Shown here: positions 42,001 to 50,315 of the stretch, in pieces | How positions within the stretch are numbered: the first letter of the stretch is position 1 | Layout: every line of letters starts with the position of its first letter | DNA from: Pseudomonadota bacterium | GTDB taxonomy: Bacteria > Pseudomonadota > Gammaproteobacteria > Burkholderiales > Burkholderiaceae_C | Assembly: GCA_022566735.1 (NCBI GenBank) | Contig: JADFIG010000001.1 | Span: forward strand, 124,001 to 188,000 | DNA length: 64,000 nucleotides | Direction: 5' to 3' | The notes under the pieces: generated by a model | What the model was told of the DNA's origin: nothing | What the model saw: the letters and a program-made list of their open reading frames with translations, nothing else | The model's database searches: none | Program-made: the position numbers and the translations under genes

Positions 42001-43413
42001 ATCGCTGACGGTGATGGTGAAGGAGTCGGGGCCGTTGTAGTCCTTGGCGGGGGTGTAGGTCCAGTTGCCGTTGGCATCGACGGTGACGGTGCCGTGGGCG
42101 GGGTTGGCGCCCTTGGCGAAGGTCAGGGCGTCGCCATCCAGGTCAGATGCGGTGACCTTGCCGCTGACCGGCTGATCCTCGTCGGTGGTGGCCTTGTAGT
42201 GGCCCGTGCTCGGATCGATGTTGGGGTTGCCGCTGCTCGGGTCGTCGAACTTCGGCGGGTCGTTGACCGGGTTCACGCCGATGTCCACGGTGGCGGTGGC
42301 GGTGCTCTTGCCGTCGGAGACGGTGATCTTGAACGAGTCAGGGCCGTGGTAGTCCTTGTCGGGCGTGTAGGTCCAGTTGCCCTGGGCGTCGACGGTGACG
42401 GTGCCGTGCTTGGGGCCGGCGCCCTGGGTCACATCCTTGGCGTAGGTGAGGGCGTCGCCATCGGCATCGGAGGCGGTGACCTTGCCGGAGACAGGCGTGT
42501 CTTCGTCGGTGGTGGCGCTGTAGTGGCCGGTGACCGGGTCGTAATTGCCGTCCTTGGGGTCGTCGAACTTGGGCGGGTCGTTGACCGGTGTGACCTCGAT
42601 GTCCACCGTGGACAGGGCCGTGCCGTCCTGGCCGTCCGACACCTGCACCGTGAAGCTGTCAGCGCCGTGGTAGTCCTTGGCCGGGGTGTAGGTGTAGGTG
42701 CCGTCCGGGTTGACGACCACGGTGCCGTGTTGCGGGTCGCTGGCCTTGCTGTACGTCAGGCTGTCGCCGTCGGCGTCCGTGCCCGTGACCCGGCCGGACA
42801 CGGCCTCGTCTTCCTTGGTGATGTTCGCGTAGTTGCCGACCTGGGGCGCCGTGTTCGCCGGGGCCTGTGGCTGCGTGTCCGTCGCCGGGACGGTCGCATC
42901 GCCCGCGCTGGCTTGCGGTGCGGTGGTGGCGACCAGGCCGCTCACACCGGCGCGGGCAGCGCTGTCGGAGAAGGCCTGCGGCGTCACCACCTCGATCACG
43001 CGGTCCACGCGCAGACCCTCGCCGAGCGAGGCGCCGCCTGCGCCGGTCAGGCCGGCCGCGGTGGCGGCGTCGGCATCGCCGCGCTCGACGGCCCCCAGCA
43101 CATCGTCCAGCGACTGCCCCTCGGCATCACCAGGGGCGGCACCCTTGACGGCGGCCCTGTTGCCCTGCGCTGCCGCCTGGGCCGCGCGGGCTGGCGTGTC
43201 GGCCGCAGCCACGTCCACAGGCAGCCAGGCCTGGCCGGCGGCATCGCTCACCTCGATGCGGGCGTCGGCGGCGGCCAGGACCACATCGCCCGCCGCGAGG
43301 GCATCTCCCACCCGCAGGATCTGGGGAACATCCGTGCCTGCCCGCACGACTTGGGCTGGCCCCTGGAGGCTGGAAACAACACCACTGGGGGCATGCACGG
43401 ACGGCTTGGGCAT
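39001..43413 (-). CDS. LapA-type repeat adhesin with VWA domain, type I secreted
   Basis: A 1470-residue surface adhesin. N-terminal retention module (1-125) ends with TAAG (118-121), the type of site cut by LapG. Then four cadherin/VCBS-like repeats (about 186-597; the third and fourth are 105-residue near copies), a hydrophilic Ig-like region, a von Willebrand A domain with the metal site DTSGS (767-771) and later more beta-rich repeats. The C-terminus has a T1SS_VCA0849-type signal (TILGFDGAARTAGGDVLDLRDLL). ATG 43411-43413 has GAGAGG 7 bases upstream and is preferred to an in-frame TTG at 43428. LapG, LapD and the exporter genes flank it. Confidence 0.92.
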   Translation of the reverse strand: MPKPSVHAPSGVVSSLQGPAQVVRAGTDVPQILRVGDALAAGDVVLAAADARIEVSDAAGQAWLPVDVAAADTPARAAQAAAQGNRAAVKGAAPGDAEGQSLDDVLGAVERGDADAATAAGLTGAGGASLGEGLRVDRVIEVVTPQAFSDSAARAGVSGLVATTAPQASAGDATVPATDTQPQAPANTAPQVGNYANITKEDEAVSGRVTGTDADGDSLTYSKASDPQHGTVVVNPDGTYTYTPAKDYHGADSFTVQVSDGQDGTALSTVDIEVTPVNDPPKFDDPKDGNYDPVTGHYSATTDEDTPVSGKVTASDADGDALTYAKDVTQGAGPKHGTVTVDAQGNWTYTPDKDYHGPDSFKITVSDGKSTATATVDIGVNPVNDPPKFDDPSSGNPNIDPSTGHYKATTDEDQPVSGKVTASDLDGDALTFAKGANPAHGTVTVDANGNWTYTPAKDYNGPDSFTITVSDGKGGTATATVDIGVNPVNDPPKFEDPSSGNPNIDPSTGHYKATTDEDQPVSGKVTASDVDGDALTFAKGANPAHGTVTVDANGNWTYTPAKDYNGADSFTITVSDGKGGTATATVDIGVAPINDAPVITQATATVSEEGLAGANADNTGSTSNNDSTNAREASGHITVTDVDNSSLTLTLSGPSGLTSGSKPISWTGDGSAGNPLVGSADGKPILTATIDASGNYKVTLSGPIDHAGAGEDVRSISLTVKASDGQAVGTGTLTLNVEDDAPLSGSQTVQVNAVSAAQNTNLMLIIDTSGSMDARLSDQSASSIKAALKNLIDQYDGLGDVKVQIVTFSDKGAGQKLWMSVSDAKTLIDQLTADGGTNYDAALAAAQKAFACDGKIAGGVNVSYFVTDGQPNEGKGLDAADEAKWEGFLTANAIDSYAIGTGSLTSQNVANIEPIAYNGITGKEQAAVTLATNAELGKYLLDTVPVVKSGSLATLAGADGLQKIESFSASGQLGSSLDSKTQILTIQLKSGGEMKVNMLTGEFTLTQPKNAAAETFSYSMLDKDGDRGTGTVSLSVTNHAPTGTAASVTLAEDSSHTFKSADFGFKDQDAGDSLRAVRIDGLPAHGTLSLDGVAVVQGQLISSSDLGKLVFKPEANANGSNYAQLSFSVQDSYGAFDTSSRALQINVTPVNDAPEVYMHQSGHDLLGLVGISVDPILNLTRTQAVTVNDIDHNLAKVEVRVSELFSLGSILGGHDKLTVSTDVSLTQGLHISGNGSGYLVIESATPGGTVDITQVNKLLATLHYDPADLLGLSADLLPYMTVKATDTDGASASQTIHSSLINVGWDLQPVLAAGETLLSGHGEHTAASGTEVFQWTLADRPASGSTCVDTILGFDGAARTAGGDVLDLRDLLSGEHASVANGQVDVGNLLNHLDFDTQSQPGSTVIHVSATGSFSADTSGNSHSDGCANQQQIVLAGVDIRSSLGLDAQANDHQIIAELMQRGKLLVDHS
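41626..42255 (-). repeat. Two 315-bp tandem repeats within the adhesin
   Basis: 42255-41941 and 41940-41626 encode 105-residue repeats that differ at very few positions (for example ASDLDGD versus ASDVDGD). Nucleotide identity is very high, indicating a recent duplication or conversion. Confidence 0.85.
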
Positions 43414-43859
43414 GGCGGAACCTCTCAAAATGTAACTGCGTTGTGAGTATGGCGGCGTGGTCCTGCCTTAGGTGGGAGCCTGCGGGGTGCGGGTGTGAAC
43501 AATTCCTGCCCTTGGGCAGAAATCGATGCCCCTAAGCACCGGCGGACATCCGGGTTGACGGCCGGCGGGCCCACGGAGCACACCCGCAGGCCAGCCTGGC
43601 GAGACCTGCTGATCGGTTATCGGGCTCGACGGGGGCACCTGTAGGCACTCGGTCACGTTTGTGGGCCCGATGCAGGCTTTAAGGCAGGGGGCGTCCAACC
43701 CAGGGGCGGTTTCGCGAGCGCCCGATGCCATTGGGGGCACATGGGAGACGGACGGCAAAGGCCGCGATGGCCGCCACAGATGCGACAACGCGAGGCACCC
43801 CTTGCGGAGCCCTCGCGTTCTGAGGGGCGGCGCGATGCCGCCTGCCGATGTCAGCCGTG
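43414..43859. other. Intergenic region between adhesin and lapC
   Basis: 446 bases, no gene supported. Contains the adhesin promoter region, a small palindrome CTGCCC-tt-GGGCAG (about 43505-43518) and a 9-bp stem AACGCGAGG...CCTCGCGTT (43789-43822) that may stabilise or end the lapBC transcript but has no T-tract. Confidence 0.5.
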
Positions 43860-45302
43860 TCAGCGTTCGCGCAGGGCGTGGCTGTGGGCCTTGAGCACCG
43901 GCTTGAGCAGGTAGGCCATCACGGTTTTCTTGCCGGTGAGCACGTCCACCTCGGCCGTCATGCCGGGGATGATGGGCATCTTGTCGCTGAAGTTGGCCTG
44001 CCTGGTGCGCACACGCACGACGTAGAAGGTGTTCTGCCCGCGCTCGTCGGTGACGGTGTCGGGGCTGATGTTTTCCACGATGGCGTCCAGACCGCCGTAG
44101 ATGGCGAAGTCGTAGGCCGTGAACTTCACGGTGGCCGCCTGGCCCGGGTGGATGAAGGCGATGTCGCGCGGCTGCACCTTGGCTTCCAGCACCAGGGCGT
44201 CGTCCAGGGGCACGATCTCGACGATGTCCTTGCCCGGCGTGACCACGCCGCCCACGGTGTTGGCCAGCAGGCGCTGCACGCGGCCGCGCACCGGTGACTT
44301 CACCTGGGACTTGTCCACCTTGTCGGCCAGGGCCACGGCGCCTTCGTTCAGGGCGTTGAGCTTGCCCAGCACTTCCGACAGCTCCTTGCGCGCCTCGTTG
44401 CGGAAGGCCAGGTCGGTTTCCTGGATCTTGCGGCCGGCCTCGGCCATGCCGGCGCCGGTGCGGGCGATCTGTGCGCTGGCCTGCTCCATCTCGCCGCGGG
44501 TGCGGGAGACTTCGCGCTCCAGGCGCAGCACATCGACCTCCGACACCGCGCCGGTGGCCAGCAGCGGGCGGGTCTTGTTCAGCTCCTGCTGGGCCAGCTC
44601 GAGGCTGCGGGCGGCCGAATCGCGGCGGGCGCGGGCCTCGGCTTGCTCCTGGCGACGCTGGGCAAGTTGCTGCTCGCTGATGCCGACCAGGGCGCTGAGT
44701 TCGTTGCGGCGCGAGTCGTAGAGCTGACGTTCCTCTTCGACGATGCGGGCTTCCTCCAGATCGCCATCGCGCGGGGCCGGGGGGCTGAACGCCGTGCCGC
44801 CCGAGAGGGCCTTGAGGCGGGCGAGCTTGACGCGCAGCGAGAAGGCCTGGGCCGCGCTTTCGCGCACGCCCGACGTGGCGCGGGTCTCGTCGATCTTCAG
44901 CAGCAACTGACCGGCTTCGACGACCTGGCCTTCCTTGACCAGGATCTCCGAGACCACGCCGCCGTCCAGCGACTGGATCACCTGCAGCTGCCTGGACGGG
45001 ATCACCTTGGCCTCGCCCTTGGTGACCTCGTCGACCTTGGCCAGCGAGGCCCAGCCGATCAGCAGCGCGACCACCAGCAGCGCGCTGCGCACCAGTTTCT
45101 GCGCGCGTTGCGTGCCCACGGTGGACATGACGGCATCGGCGTCCTGCTCGAAGTGGCGCATGCCGGCTTCGGCGGCGGTTTGCGGCGTCACGCGCGGGCC
45201 GGTGACGCGGTCGAGCACCGCGTCCGTGAGCGGCGCGATGCGGCGGCGGATGCCTTCCAGCACATTCACAAAGCGTTGGCCAGCGTTGAGCAAAGCGTTC
45301 AT
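43860..45302 (-). CDS. lapC: LapC-type membrane-fusion protein of the type I exporter
   Basis: A 480-residue HlyD-family adaptor. A cytoplasmic N-terminus of about 70 residues, one membrane helix (about 71-92, ALLVVALLIGWAS), the lipoyl-type GVVSEILVKEGQVVEAG, a long coiled-coil hairpin (about 150-330) and RVQRLLANTVGGVVTPGKDIVEIVP, ending with the HlyD consensus IPGMTAEVDVLTGKKTVMAYLLKP. Start ATG 45300-45302 has AGGAGG 5 bases before. It is 14 bases downstream of lapB on the same strand and should link the exporter to TolC. Confidence 0.9.
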   Translation of the reverse strand: MNALLNAGQRFVNVLEGIRRRIAPLTDAVLDRVTGPRVTPQTAAEAGMRHFEQDADAVMSTVGTQRAQKLVRSALLVVALLIGWASLAKVDEVTKGEAKVIPSRQLQVIQSLDGGVVSEILVKEGQVVEAGQLLLKIDETRATSGVRESAAQAFSLRVKLARLKALSGGTAFSPPAPRDGDLEEARIVEEERQLYDSRRNELSALVGISEQQLAQRRQEQAEARARRDSAARSLELAQQELNKTRPLLATGAVSEVDVLRLEREVSRTRGEMEQASAQIARTGAGMAEAGRKIQETDLAFRNEARKELSEVLGKLNALNEGAVALADKVDKSQVKSPVRGRVQRLLANTVGGVVTPGKDIVEIVPLDDALVLEAKVQPRDIAFIHPGQAATVKFTAYDFAIYGGLDAIVENISPDTVTDERGQNTFYVVRVRTRQANFSDKMPIIPGMTAEVDVLTGKKTVMAYLLKPVLKAHSHALRER

Positions 45303-45316
45303 GGTGTCCTCCTGGC

Positions 45317-47548
45317 TCAGGCTGCGCGGGCGATGCGACCGGCCGACAGGGCCTGCATGATGCGTTCGCGCGGGCCATCGGCGACGATCTTGCCTTGGTC
45401 CACGACGATGACGCGGTCCACGAAAGACAGCATCGAGGTGCGGTGCGTGACCAGCACCACCGTCTTGCCTTGCGAGAAGGCCTGCATCTTCTGCGTGACC
45501 AGGGCCTCTGTGGAGAAGTCCATGGCGCTGGTCGGCTCGTCGAGCAGCAGGATGGGTGCGTTGTGCAGCACCGCGCGGGCGATGCCCACGCTCTGGCGCT
45601 GGCCGCCCGACAGCAACTCGCCGCGCTCGCCCACCGGCAGGTCGAAGCCTTGCGGATGGCGTTTGACGAACTCGCTCAGGCCGGCCGTGTCGGTGGCCGC
45701 CAGGATGGCGTCGTCGGTGGCATGCGGCATGCCGAAGGTGATGTTCTCGCGCAGCGAGCCGTAGAACAGGGTCACGTCTTGCGAGACGTGCGCCAGGTTG
45801 CGGCGCAGGTCGGCCGGGTCGAGCTGGCGCATGTCGATGCCATCGACCAGCACCGCACCGCCCGTGGGCTGGTAGAGGCCCAGGATGAGCTTTTGCAGTG
45901 TTGTCTTGCCGGAGCCGACCTTGCCGATCAGCGCGACCTTTTCGCCGGGGTTGACCTTGAAGCTGACGTCGTCCAGCGAAGGCTCGGTGCGGCCCGGGTA
46001 GGCGAAGGACACGTGGCGGAACTCGATCTCGCCCTTCAACTCCGGCTGGTGGATGAAGTGCTTGTCGGCCGGGCGCTCCACCGGCTGGGCCATGATCTTG
46101 TCGAGCGACTCCATGGCCGTGCGCGCACCCTGGTACTGCATCAGCAGGCCGACGATCTGGCCGGCAGGCGCCAGCGCGCGGCCGGCTAGCATGGTCGAGG
46201 CGATCAGGCCGCCCATGGTGAGCTGCTTGTCGGCGATCAGGTACACGCCAATCAGAATCAGACTCACCGAGACCAGCTGCTGCAGCGTGGCCGTGGTGTA
46301 CATGGCCGTCGACGACAGGCCGCGCATGCGCACGTTCAGCGCCGACAGGAACTGGTTGGCCCGCTCCCAACGCGCCTGGATCAGGCTTTCGGCGCCCTGG
46401 GCCTTGATGGTCTCGATGCCGGTGAGGCTCTCCACCAGCGTGGCGTTGCGCTGCGCCGAGGCCTGGTAGGTGCTCTGCGACAGCTCGTGCAGGCGGTGCT
46501 GCAGCACATAGCCAGACACCAGCACGATGGCGAACACCGCCAGCACCGGCAGCACCAGCCATGGCGAGATCCAGGCCATCACGACCACGAACAGCAGCGC
46601 AAACGGCAGGTCGATCAGCGCCGTCACGGTGCTGGAGGCGATGAAGTCGCGCACCTGCTCGAAGCCGCGCAGGTTGGATGCGAACGAGCCCACCGACTGC
46701 GGGCGGTTTTCCAGGCGCATGCCCAGCACGCGTTCCATCAGCGAGGCCGAGATCTGCACGTCGATGCGCGCGCTGGCCTCATCGACGAAATGGCTGCGCA
46801 GCAGGCGGATGAAGAGGTCGCTGCCCAGCACCAGCACCACGCCGACGGCCAGCACCCACAGCGTCTCGACCGCATGGTTGGGCACGACGCGGTCATAGAC
46901 GTTCATGGAGAACATCGGGAAGGCCAGGGCGAACAGGTTGATCAGCAGGGCCGCCCACAGCACGTCGCGGTAAACGAAGCGTTGCGCCAGCACCGGGCCC
47001 CAGAACCAGTGGCCCGTGCGCGTGGCCTGGACCTCGGGCGTGCGCTCGTCAAAACGGAAATGCGGCTTGACCGAGGCCACCACGCCGCTGAAGCGCTGGG
47101 CCAGGTCGGCGAGAGGCAGCTTGATGGCGCCCTGGCCGGTCTGCGGCAGCAGCACGCGGGCCTGGTCGCCCTGCGCCGAGGCCTCCACGCCCAGCAGCAC
47201 GCAAGCCTGGTTGCCGTGGAGCAGCAGGATGGCCGGCAGCGTCAGTGGGTCGATCTGCGCCAGCGCGGTGCGCTGCAGCTTCACCGCCAGGCCGGCGCGG
47301 GAGGCCGCGCGCTCCAGCAGGCCCACCGTCAGTGGCGCACGGTCCAGCGGCAGCCCGGCCGACAGCGAGGCGCGCGACGCCGCGATGCCGTGGATGCGGC
47401 AGACCTCAATGAGGCAATCCAGCAGCGGGTCCGCGGTGATCAGGTCCTCACGCAGACGGCTCGCCGAGGCCGGTGCCGCCGGAGCCTGCGGTGCGGTGGG
47501 GGCATGCTTGGCGGGGGCGTCGCTCAGGGTGTCCTGGGGTGCTGTCAT
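45317..47548 (-). CDS. lapB: LapB-type type I secretion permease/ATPase
   Basis: A 743-residue ABC exporter. N-terminal C39-peptidase-like domain (about 35-150) which likely lacks protease activity, a six-helix membrane domain (about 190-460) and ATPase domain (about 510-743) with Walker A LIGKVGSGKTTL, signature LLSGGQRQSVGIARA and Walker B ILLLDEPTSAMD. This set is typical of LapB/RTX adhesin exporters. Forms an operon with lapC and should export the adhesin at 39001. Confidence 0.91.
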   Translation of the reverse strand: MTAPQDTLSDAPAKHAPTAPQAPAAPASASRLREDLITADPLLDCLIEVCRIHGIAASRASLSAGLPLDRAPLTVGLLERAASRAGLAVKLQRTALAQIDPLTLPAILLLHGNQACVLLGVEASAQGDQARVLLPQTGQGAIKLPLADLAQRFSGVVASVKPHFRFDERTPEVQATRTGHWFWGPVLAQRFVYRDVLWAALLINLFALAFPMFSMNVYDRVVPNHAVETLWVLAVGVVLVLGSDLFIRLLRSHFVDEASARIDVQISASLMERVLGMRLENRPQSVGSFASNLRGFEQVRDFIASSTVTALIDLPFALLFVVVMAWISPWLVLPVLAVFAIVLVSGYVLQHRLHELSQSTYQASAQRNATLVESLTGIETIKAQGAESLIQARWERANQFLSALNVRMRGLSSTAMYTTATLQQLVSVSLILIGVYLIADKQLTMGGLIASTMLAGRALAPAGQIVGLLMQYQGARTAMESLDKIMAQPVERPADKHFIHQPELKGEIEFRHVSFAYPGRTEPSLDDVSFKVNPGEKVALIGKVGSGKTTLQKLILGLYQPTGGAVLVDGIDMRQLDPADLRRNLAHVSQDVTLFYGSLRENITFGMPHATDDAILAATDTAGLSEFVKRHPQGFDLPVGERGELLSGGQRQSVGIARAVLHNAPILLLDEPTSAMDFSTEALVTQKMQAFSQGKTVVLVTHRTSMLSFVDRVIVVDQGKIVADGPRERIMQALSAGRIARAA

Positions 47549-47605
47549 GGTTCAGGTCGTGGGGTGGGTTGTCCACCGCACGAAACATCTGCCCGAACGG
47601 GTGGT

Positions 47606-48151
47606 TCAGCGGATATCGGCGCAATGCACGGGAAATTGACCCGCGCGTCGATCGGCGAAGAAGCGCTCCAGCGTCATCCGCACGGTGCGGAAGGCGAGGT
47701 CGTCCCAGGGGACTTCGTGCTCGTGGAAGAGCTGCGCTTCCATGGTTTCCGGCCCCGGGGCGAAGTCGGTGTCCAGCAGGCGGGCCCGGTAGAACAGGTG
47801 GACCTGGCCGGCGGTGACGACGTTGATCAGGCAGTACAGGCCCTGCATCTCGACGCGGGCGCCGGCTTCTTCGTCGGTTTCGCGCGCGGCGCCTTCCTCG
47901 GTGGTTTCACCCAGCTCCATGAAGCCGGCCGGCAGGGTCCAGTAGCCCCGGCGAGGCTCGATGTTGCGCTTGCACAGCAACACCTGCTCGCCCCACACCG
48001 GCAGCGTGCCCACGACGTTCAAAGGGTTGACGTAGTGGACGTGCTGGCAGGCCGGACAGACCGCGCGCTCGCGGTTGTCGTCGGCAGGCACCTTGTGCTC
48101 CACCGGCGTGCCACAGACCTGACAGTGCTCGATTCGACGTGAAAACAGCAT
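47606..48151 (-). CDS. Nudix hydrolase with N-terminal zinc ribbon
   Basis: A 181-residue enzyme. N-terminal zinc ribbon with CQVC and CPAC (about 10-13 and 32-35). Nudix box readable as GFMELGETTEEGAARETDEEAG (G-x5-E-x7-RE-x2-EE-x-G). Such NUDIX proteins with a zinc ribbon split NAD(H), ADP-ribose or related nucleotides; exact substrate unknown. ATG 48149-48151 (MLFSRRIEHC) is preferred to an upstream ATG at 48169. The next gene (UbiC-like) runs in the same direction. Confidence 0.88.
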   Translation of the reverse strand: MLFSRRIEHCQVCGTPVEHKVPADDNRERAVCPACQHVHYVNPLNVVGTLPVWGEQVLLCKRNIEPRRGYWTLPAGFMELGETTEEGAARETDEEAGARVEMQGLYCLINVVTAGQVHLFYRARLLDTDFAPGPETMEAQLFHEHEVPWDDLAFRTVRMTLERFFADRRAGQFPVHCADIR

Positions 48152-48202
48152 GCCCGCAGTGTAGGGCATGGCGTCGAGGCGCCGCGTTGGGCCAGGGGCC
48201 GA

Positions 48203-48877
48203 TCAGCGCTGCCAGCAAGGCAGGGGCGCCAGCCAGGGCGCGAAGGCCTCCAGCACCTGCAAGGGCTGGCCACGGTGCCAGAACACCGAGTGCCGGGCCC
48301 AGCGGGGCAGGGCGTCGCAGCCGGGGGCCGGGCCCTGGGCGTCGGAGGGGGCTCCGGCATGGCGCCGCCAGGCCTGGGCCATGCGCCGCTGCAAGGGGCT
48401 GGCGGGGGCGAGGTGGCTGGCCATCAGGGGGCCGCGCAGCACCTGGCGGTGGCTGAACAGCAACTCGGCCAGGGGCCGCTTGCCCAGGCCCTGGATGGCC
48501 GCCCAGGGGCCTTTGACGGCGGACAGCGGCGTCACGCTGCGCGCCCAGATGGCCGCTCGCCCGTCGATGCGCAGCAGCACCTCGCGCACATGGGCCGCCT
48601 GGCCCCCCAGGGCCTGGCGCTCCTGCGGCAGCAAACGCATGCGGCCCTGGGCCAGCACCTGCACCGACACGGTGCCGTGCAGGCGCAGGCGGGCCGTCAG
48701 CGAGCCCGGCGCGGCCAGCCAGCGCCGCAGGGCGGGCGATGGCGGCAAACCGCCCCGCGGGGTGGCCCGCCGGGCGGGCGCGTTGCGCTGGCGTGTGGGG
48801 CGGCACACCGGCCGGGCGGTGACGCCGGCGGGCGAGGGCTGGGTGGCCCGGCGTGGTGCGGACAGGCGGGGTAGCAT
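48203..48877 (-). CDS. ubiC: UbiC-like chorismate--pyruvate lyase
   Basis: A 224-residue protein of the chorismate lyase family: LRRWLAAPGSLTARLRL start, then WARSVTPLSAVKGPWAAIQGLGKRPLAELLF, the ubiquinone-pathway signature. UbiC makes 4-hydroxybenzoate for ubiquinone. The first 35 residues are Arg/Pro-rich and may not be translated or may not match the family; ATG 48877 is used. Divergently arranged with pgeF, starts 30 bases apart. Confidence 0.82.
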   Translation of the reverse strand: MLPRLSAPRRATQPSPAGVTARPVCRPTRQRNAPARRATPRGGLPPSPALRRWLAAPGSLTARLRLHGTVSVQVLAQGRMRLLPQERQALGGQAAHVREVLLRIDGRAAIWARSVTPLSAVKGPWAAIQGLGKRPLAELLFSHRQVLRGPLMASHLAPASPLQRRMAQAWRRHAGAPSDAQGPAPGCDALPRWARHSVFWHRGQPLQVLEAFAPWLAPLPCWQR

Positions 48878-48906
48878 CGGGGCCGGATCATAGCGGCACC
48901 GCTCCC

Positions 48907-49818
48907 ATGCCCCCACCCTCGTCCACCTTGCCCGACGGCTGGCTTCGCCCGGACTTCGCTGCCTCATGCGGCCCACGCCGCGTGCAGGCCCTCATGAGCG
49001 CCCGCGCCGGCGGTGTCAGCCAGGGGCCGTATGCGGAGTGCAACCTGGGCGACCATGTCCAGGACGATGCCCGGGCCGTGCGCCACAACCGTGGCGTGTT
49101 CGAGCAACTGCTGGGCGCGCCAGCGGTGTGGCTGCAGCAGGTCCATGGTGACCGCGTGCTGCGCTTGGGCAGCCCCCTGCGCCCTGGCACACCGCCCGTG
49201 GTGCTGGAGGCGGGTGCGCAGGGCACCGCGGCGCTGCCGGCCGACGGCGCCTTCACCACCGAGCCGGGCGTCGCCTGCGTGGTCATGGTGGCCGACTGCC
49301 TGCCCCTGCTGCTCGCCGCCCCCGAAGGCCGGGGTGTGGCCGCCTTGCACGCGGGTTGGCGCGGCCTGGCGGGCGCTGGCGCGGGCATGACGCCGGGTCA
49401 GGGCATCGTGCACAGCGGTGTGCGGGCCTTGTGCGAGGCCACGTCCTGCGACCCGGCGGACCTGGCCGTCTGGCTGGGGCCCTGCATTGGCCCGCGGCAT
49501 TTCGAGGTGGGCGCCGACGTGCTCGCGGGTTTCGGCGTCGACCCTGCGTCGGCCACGCCGGGCCGGCACCCGCGCTTCGTCCCGCACGGCGACCTTGCTG
49601 GCAATTTGGCCGGCAACTTGGCCGGCGAACCCTCTGGCGCGCTGCCTGCCAAGTGGCTGGCCGATCTGCCCGGCCTGGCCCGCGACACCCTGGCGCGGCT
49701 GGGCGTGCGGCAGGTCAGCGGCGGCGAGGCCTGCACCGTCTCAGAGCCGGCGCGCTTCTTCTCCTTCCGGCGGGATGGCCGCACCGGCCGGCAGGCCGCG
49801 GGCATCTGCCTGGGCTGA
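48907..49818 (+). CDS. pgeF: PgeF/YfiH-family peptidoglycan editing factor
   Basis: A 303-residue protein of the multicopper-polyphenol-oxidase-like (DUF152) family. Recognised by SARAGGVSQGPYAECNLGDHVQDD, WLQQVHGDRV, VVMVADCLPLLLA, LHAGWRGLAGAG and the late GPCIGPRHFEVG, which hold the Cys/His zinc residues. In E. coli the protein removes wrongly added amino acids from peptidoglycan precursors. A short near-repeat GNLAGNLAG occurs near 49600. ATG 48907 fits the family; the 3' end overlaps the minus-strand gene at 49741 by 78 bases. Confidence 0.9.
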   Translation: MPPPSSTLPDGWLRPDFAASCGPRRVQALMSARAGGVSQGPYAECNLGDHVQDDARAVRHNRGVFEQLLGAPAVWLQQVHGDRVLRLGSPLRPGTPPVVLEAGAQGTAALPADGAFTTEPGVACVVMVADCLPLLLAAPEGRGVAALHAGWRGLAGAGAGMTPGQGIVHSGVRALCEATSCDPADLAVWLGPCIGPRHFEVGADVLAGFGVDPASATPGRHPRFVPHGDLAGNLAGNLAGEPSGALPAKWLADLPGLARDTLARLGVRQVSGGEACTVSEPARFFSFRRDGRTGRQAAGICLG

Positions 49819-50085
49819 GGGCGAAGCCGACGCCAACCCGTCTGCCGCCTCGGTGGCCGGGGCCGGCATGGCCTGTGCGGACTGCGCTTGCGCCAAGGCC
49901 TCCGCTTTCAACCTGGCGCGCCGACGCGCCGGCGTCCCCAGCAGGTACATCACCAGCGCGGTCGGGGCCAGCCCGTAAAAGACGAAGGTGACGACCGCAC
50001 CCAGGTAGCTGCCTTGCGGGCTGGTGGCTTCCGCCAAGGCCATCATCAAGGCCACGTAAATCCAGGCAATGGCGACGATCCACAT
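49741..50085 (-). CDS. Small membrane protein
   Basis: A 114-residue protein with two membrane helices (about 2-20 and 28-48), then a basic/Ala-rich tail with low complexity. I recognise no functional family, though similar short proteins sit next to pgeF in related bacteria. Convergent overlap of 78 bases with pgeF. Real gene likely because of the membrane part; C-terminal extent less certain. Confidence 0.6.
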   Translation of the reverse strand: MWIVAIAWIYVALMMALAEATSPQGSYLGAVVTFVFYGLAPTALVMYLLGTPARRRARLKAEALAQAQSAQAMPAPATEAADGLASASPSAQADARGLPAGAAIPPEGEEARRL

Positions 50086-50166
50086 GCTTCGTTACTCGAT
50101 GTGTGTGCTTCGGCAATCAGGCGTGAAATCGCTTGAAAAACCAATGGACAAAGGGCTTTCGGGCTG

Positions 50167-50184
50167 ATCCGGATCAGTCCGGAT
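50167..50184. promoter_or_regulatory. Inverted repeat upstream of phaC
   Basis: ATCCGGA-tcag-TCCGGAT, a perfect 7-bp inverted repeat about 130 bases before the phaC start, in the likely promoter region. Confidence 0.4.
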
Positions 50185-50315
50185 CCGGCGCTTGTTGGAA
50201 TGATGCCAAAGTTGAGTGCGGCGACCGCGCAACACCTTGCCTGCGGTCAGAATACCGAAACACGAACGGGTCAGGATCCCTGACTTGGCGAGCCGAACCA
50301 GCACCTAGGAGACAT

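Noticed and set aside
41626-42255. Tandem repeats considered as CRISPR or other array
   Set aside because: Repeats are 315 bp, coding, in frame and without spacers. No CRISPR repeat was seen anywhere in the window.
38323-43446. 1707-codon plus-strand frame, the longest in the window, opposite the adhesin
   Set aside because: The minus strand has the retention module, repeats, VWA DTSGS motif, T1SS signal and its terminator. The plus product is Gly/Val/Asp-rich repetition mirrored from these repeats and has no ribosome site.
43789-43822. Stem AACGCGAGG...CCTCGCGTT considered as terminator of lapBC
   Set aside because: No T-tract on the minus strand after it, so not called as an intrinsic terminator.
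46487-48142. 551-codon plus-strand frame opposite lapB and the Nudix gene
   Set aside because: It spans two unrelated minus-strand genes with clear Walker and Nudix motifs.
49590-49630. Short near-repeat of about 15 bases (GNLAGNLAG)
   Set aside because: Small in-frame slippage repeat inside pgeF, not a mobile or regulatory element.
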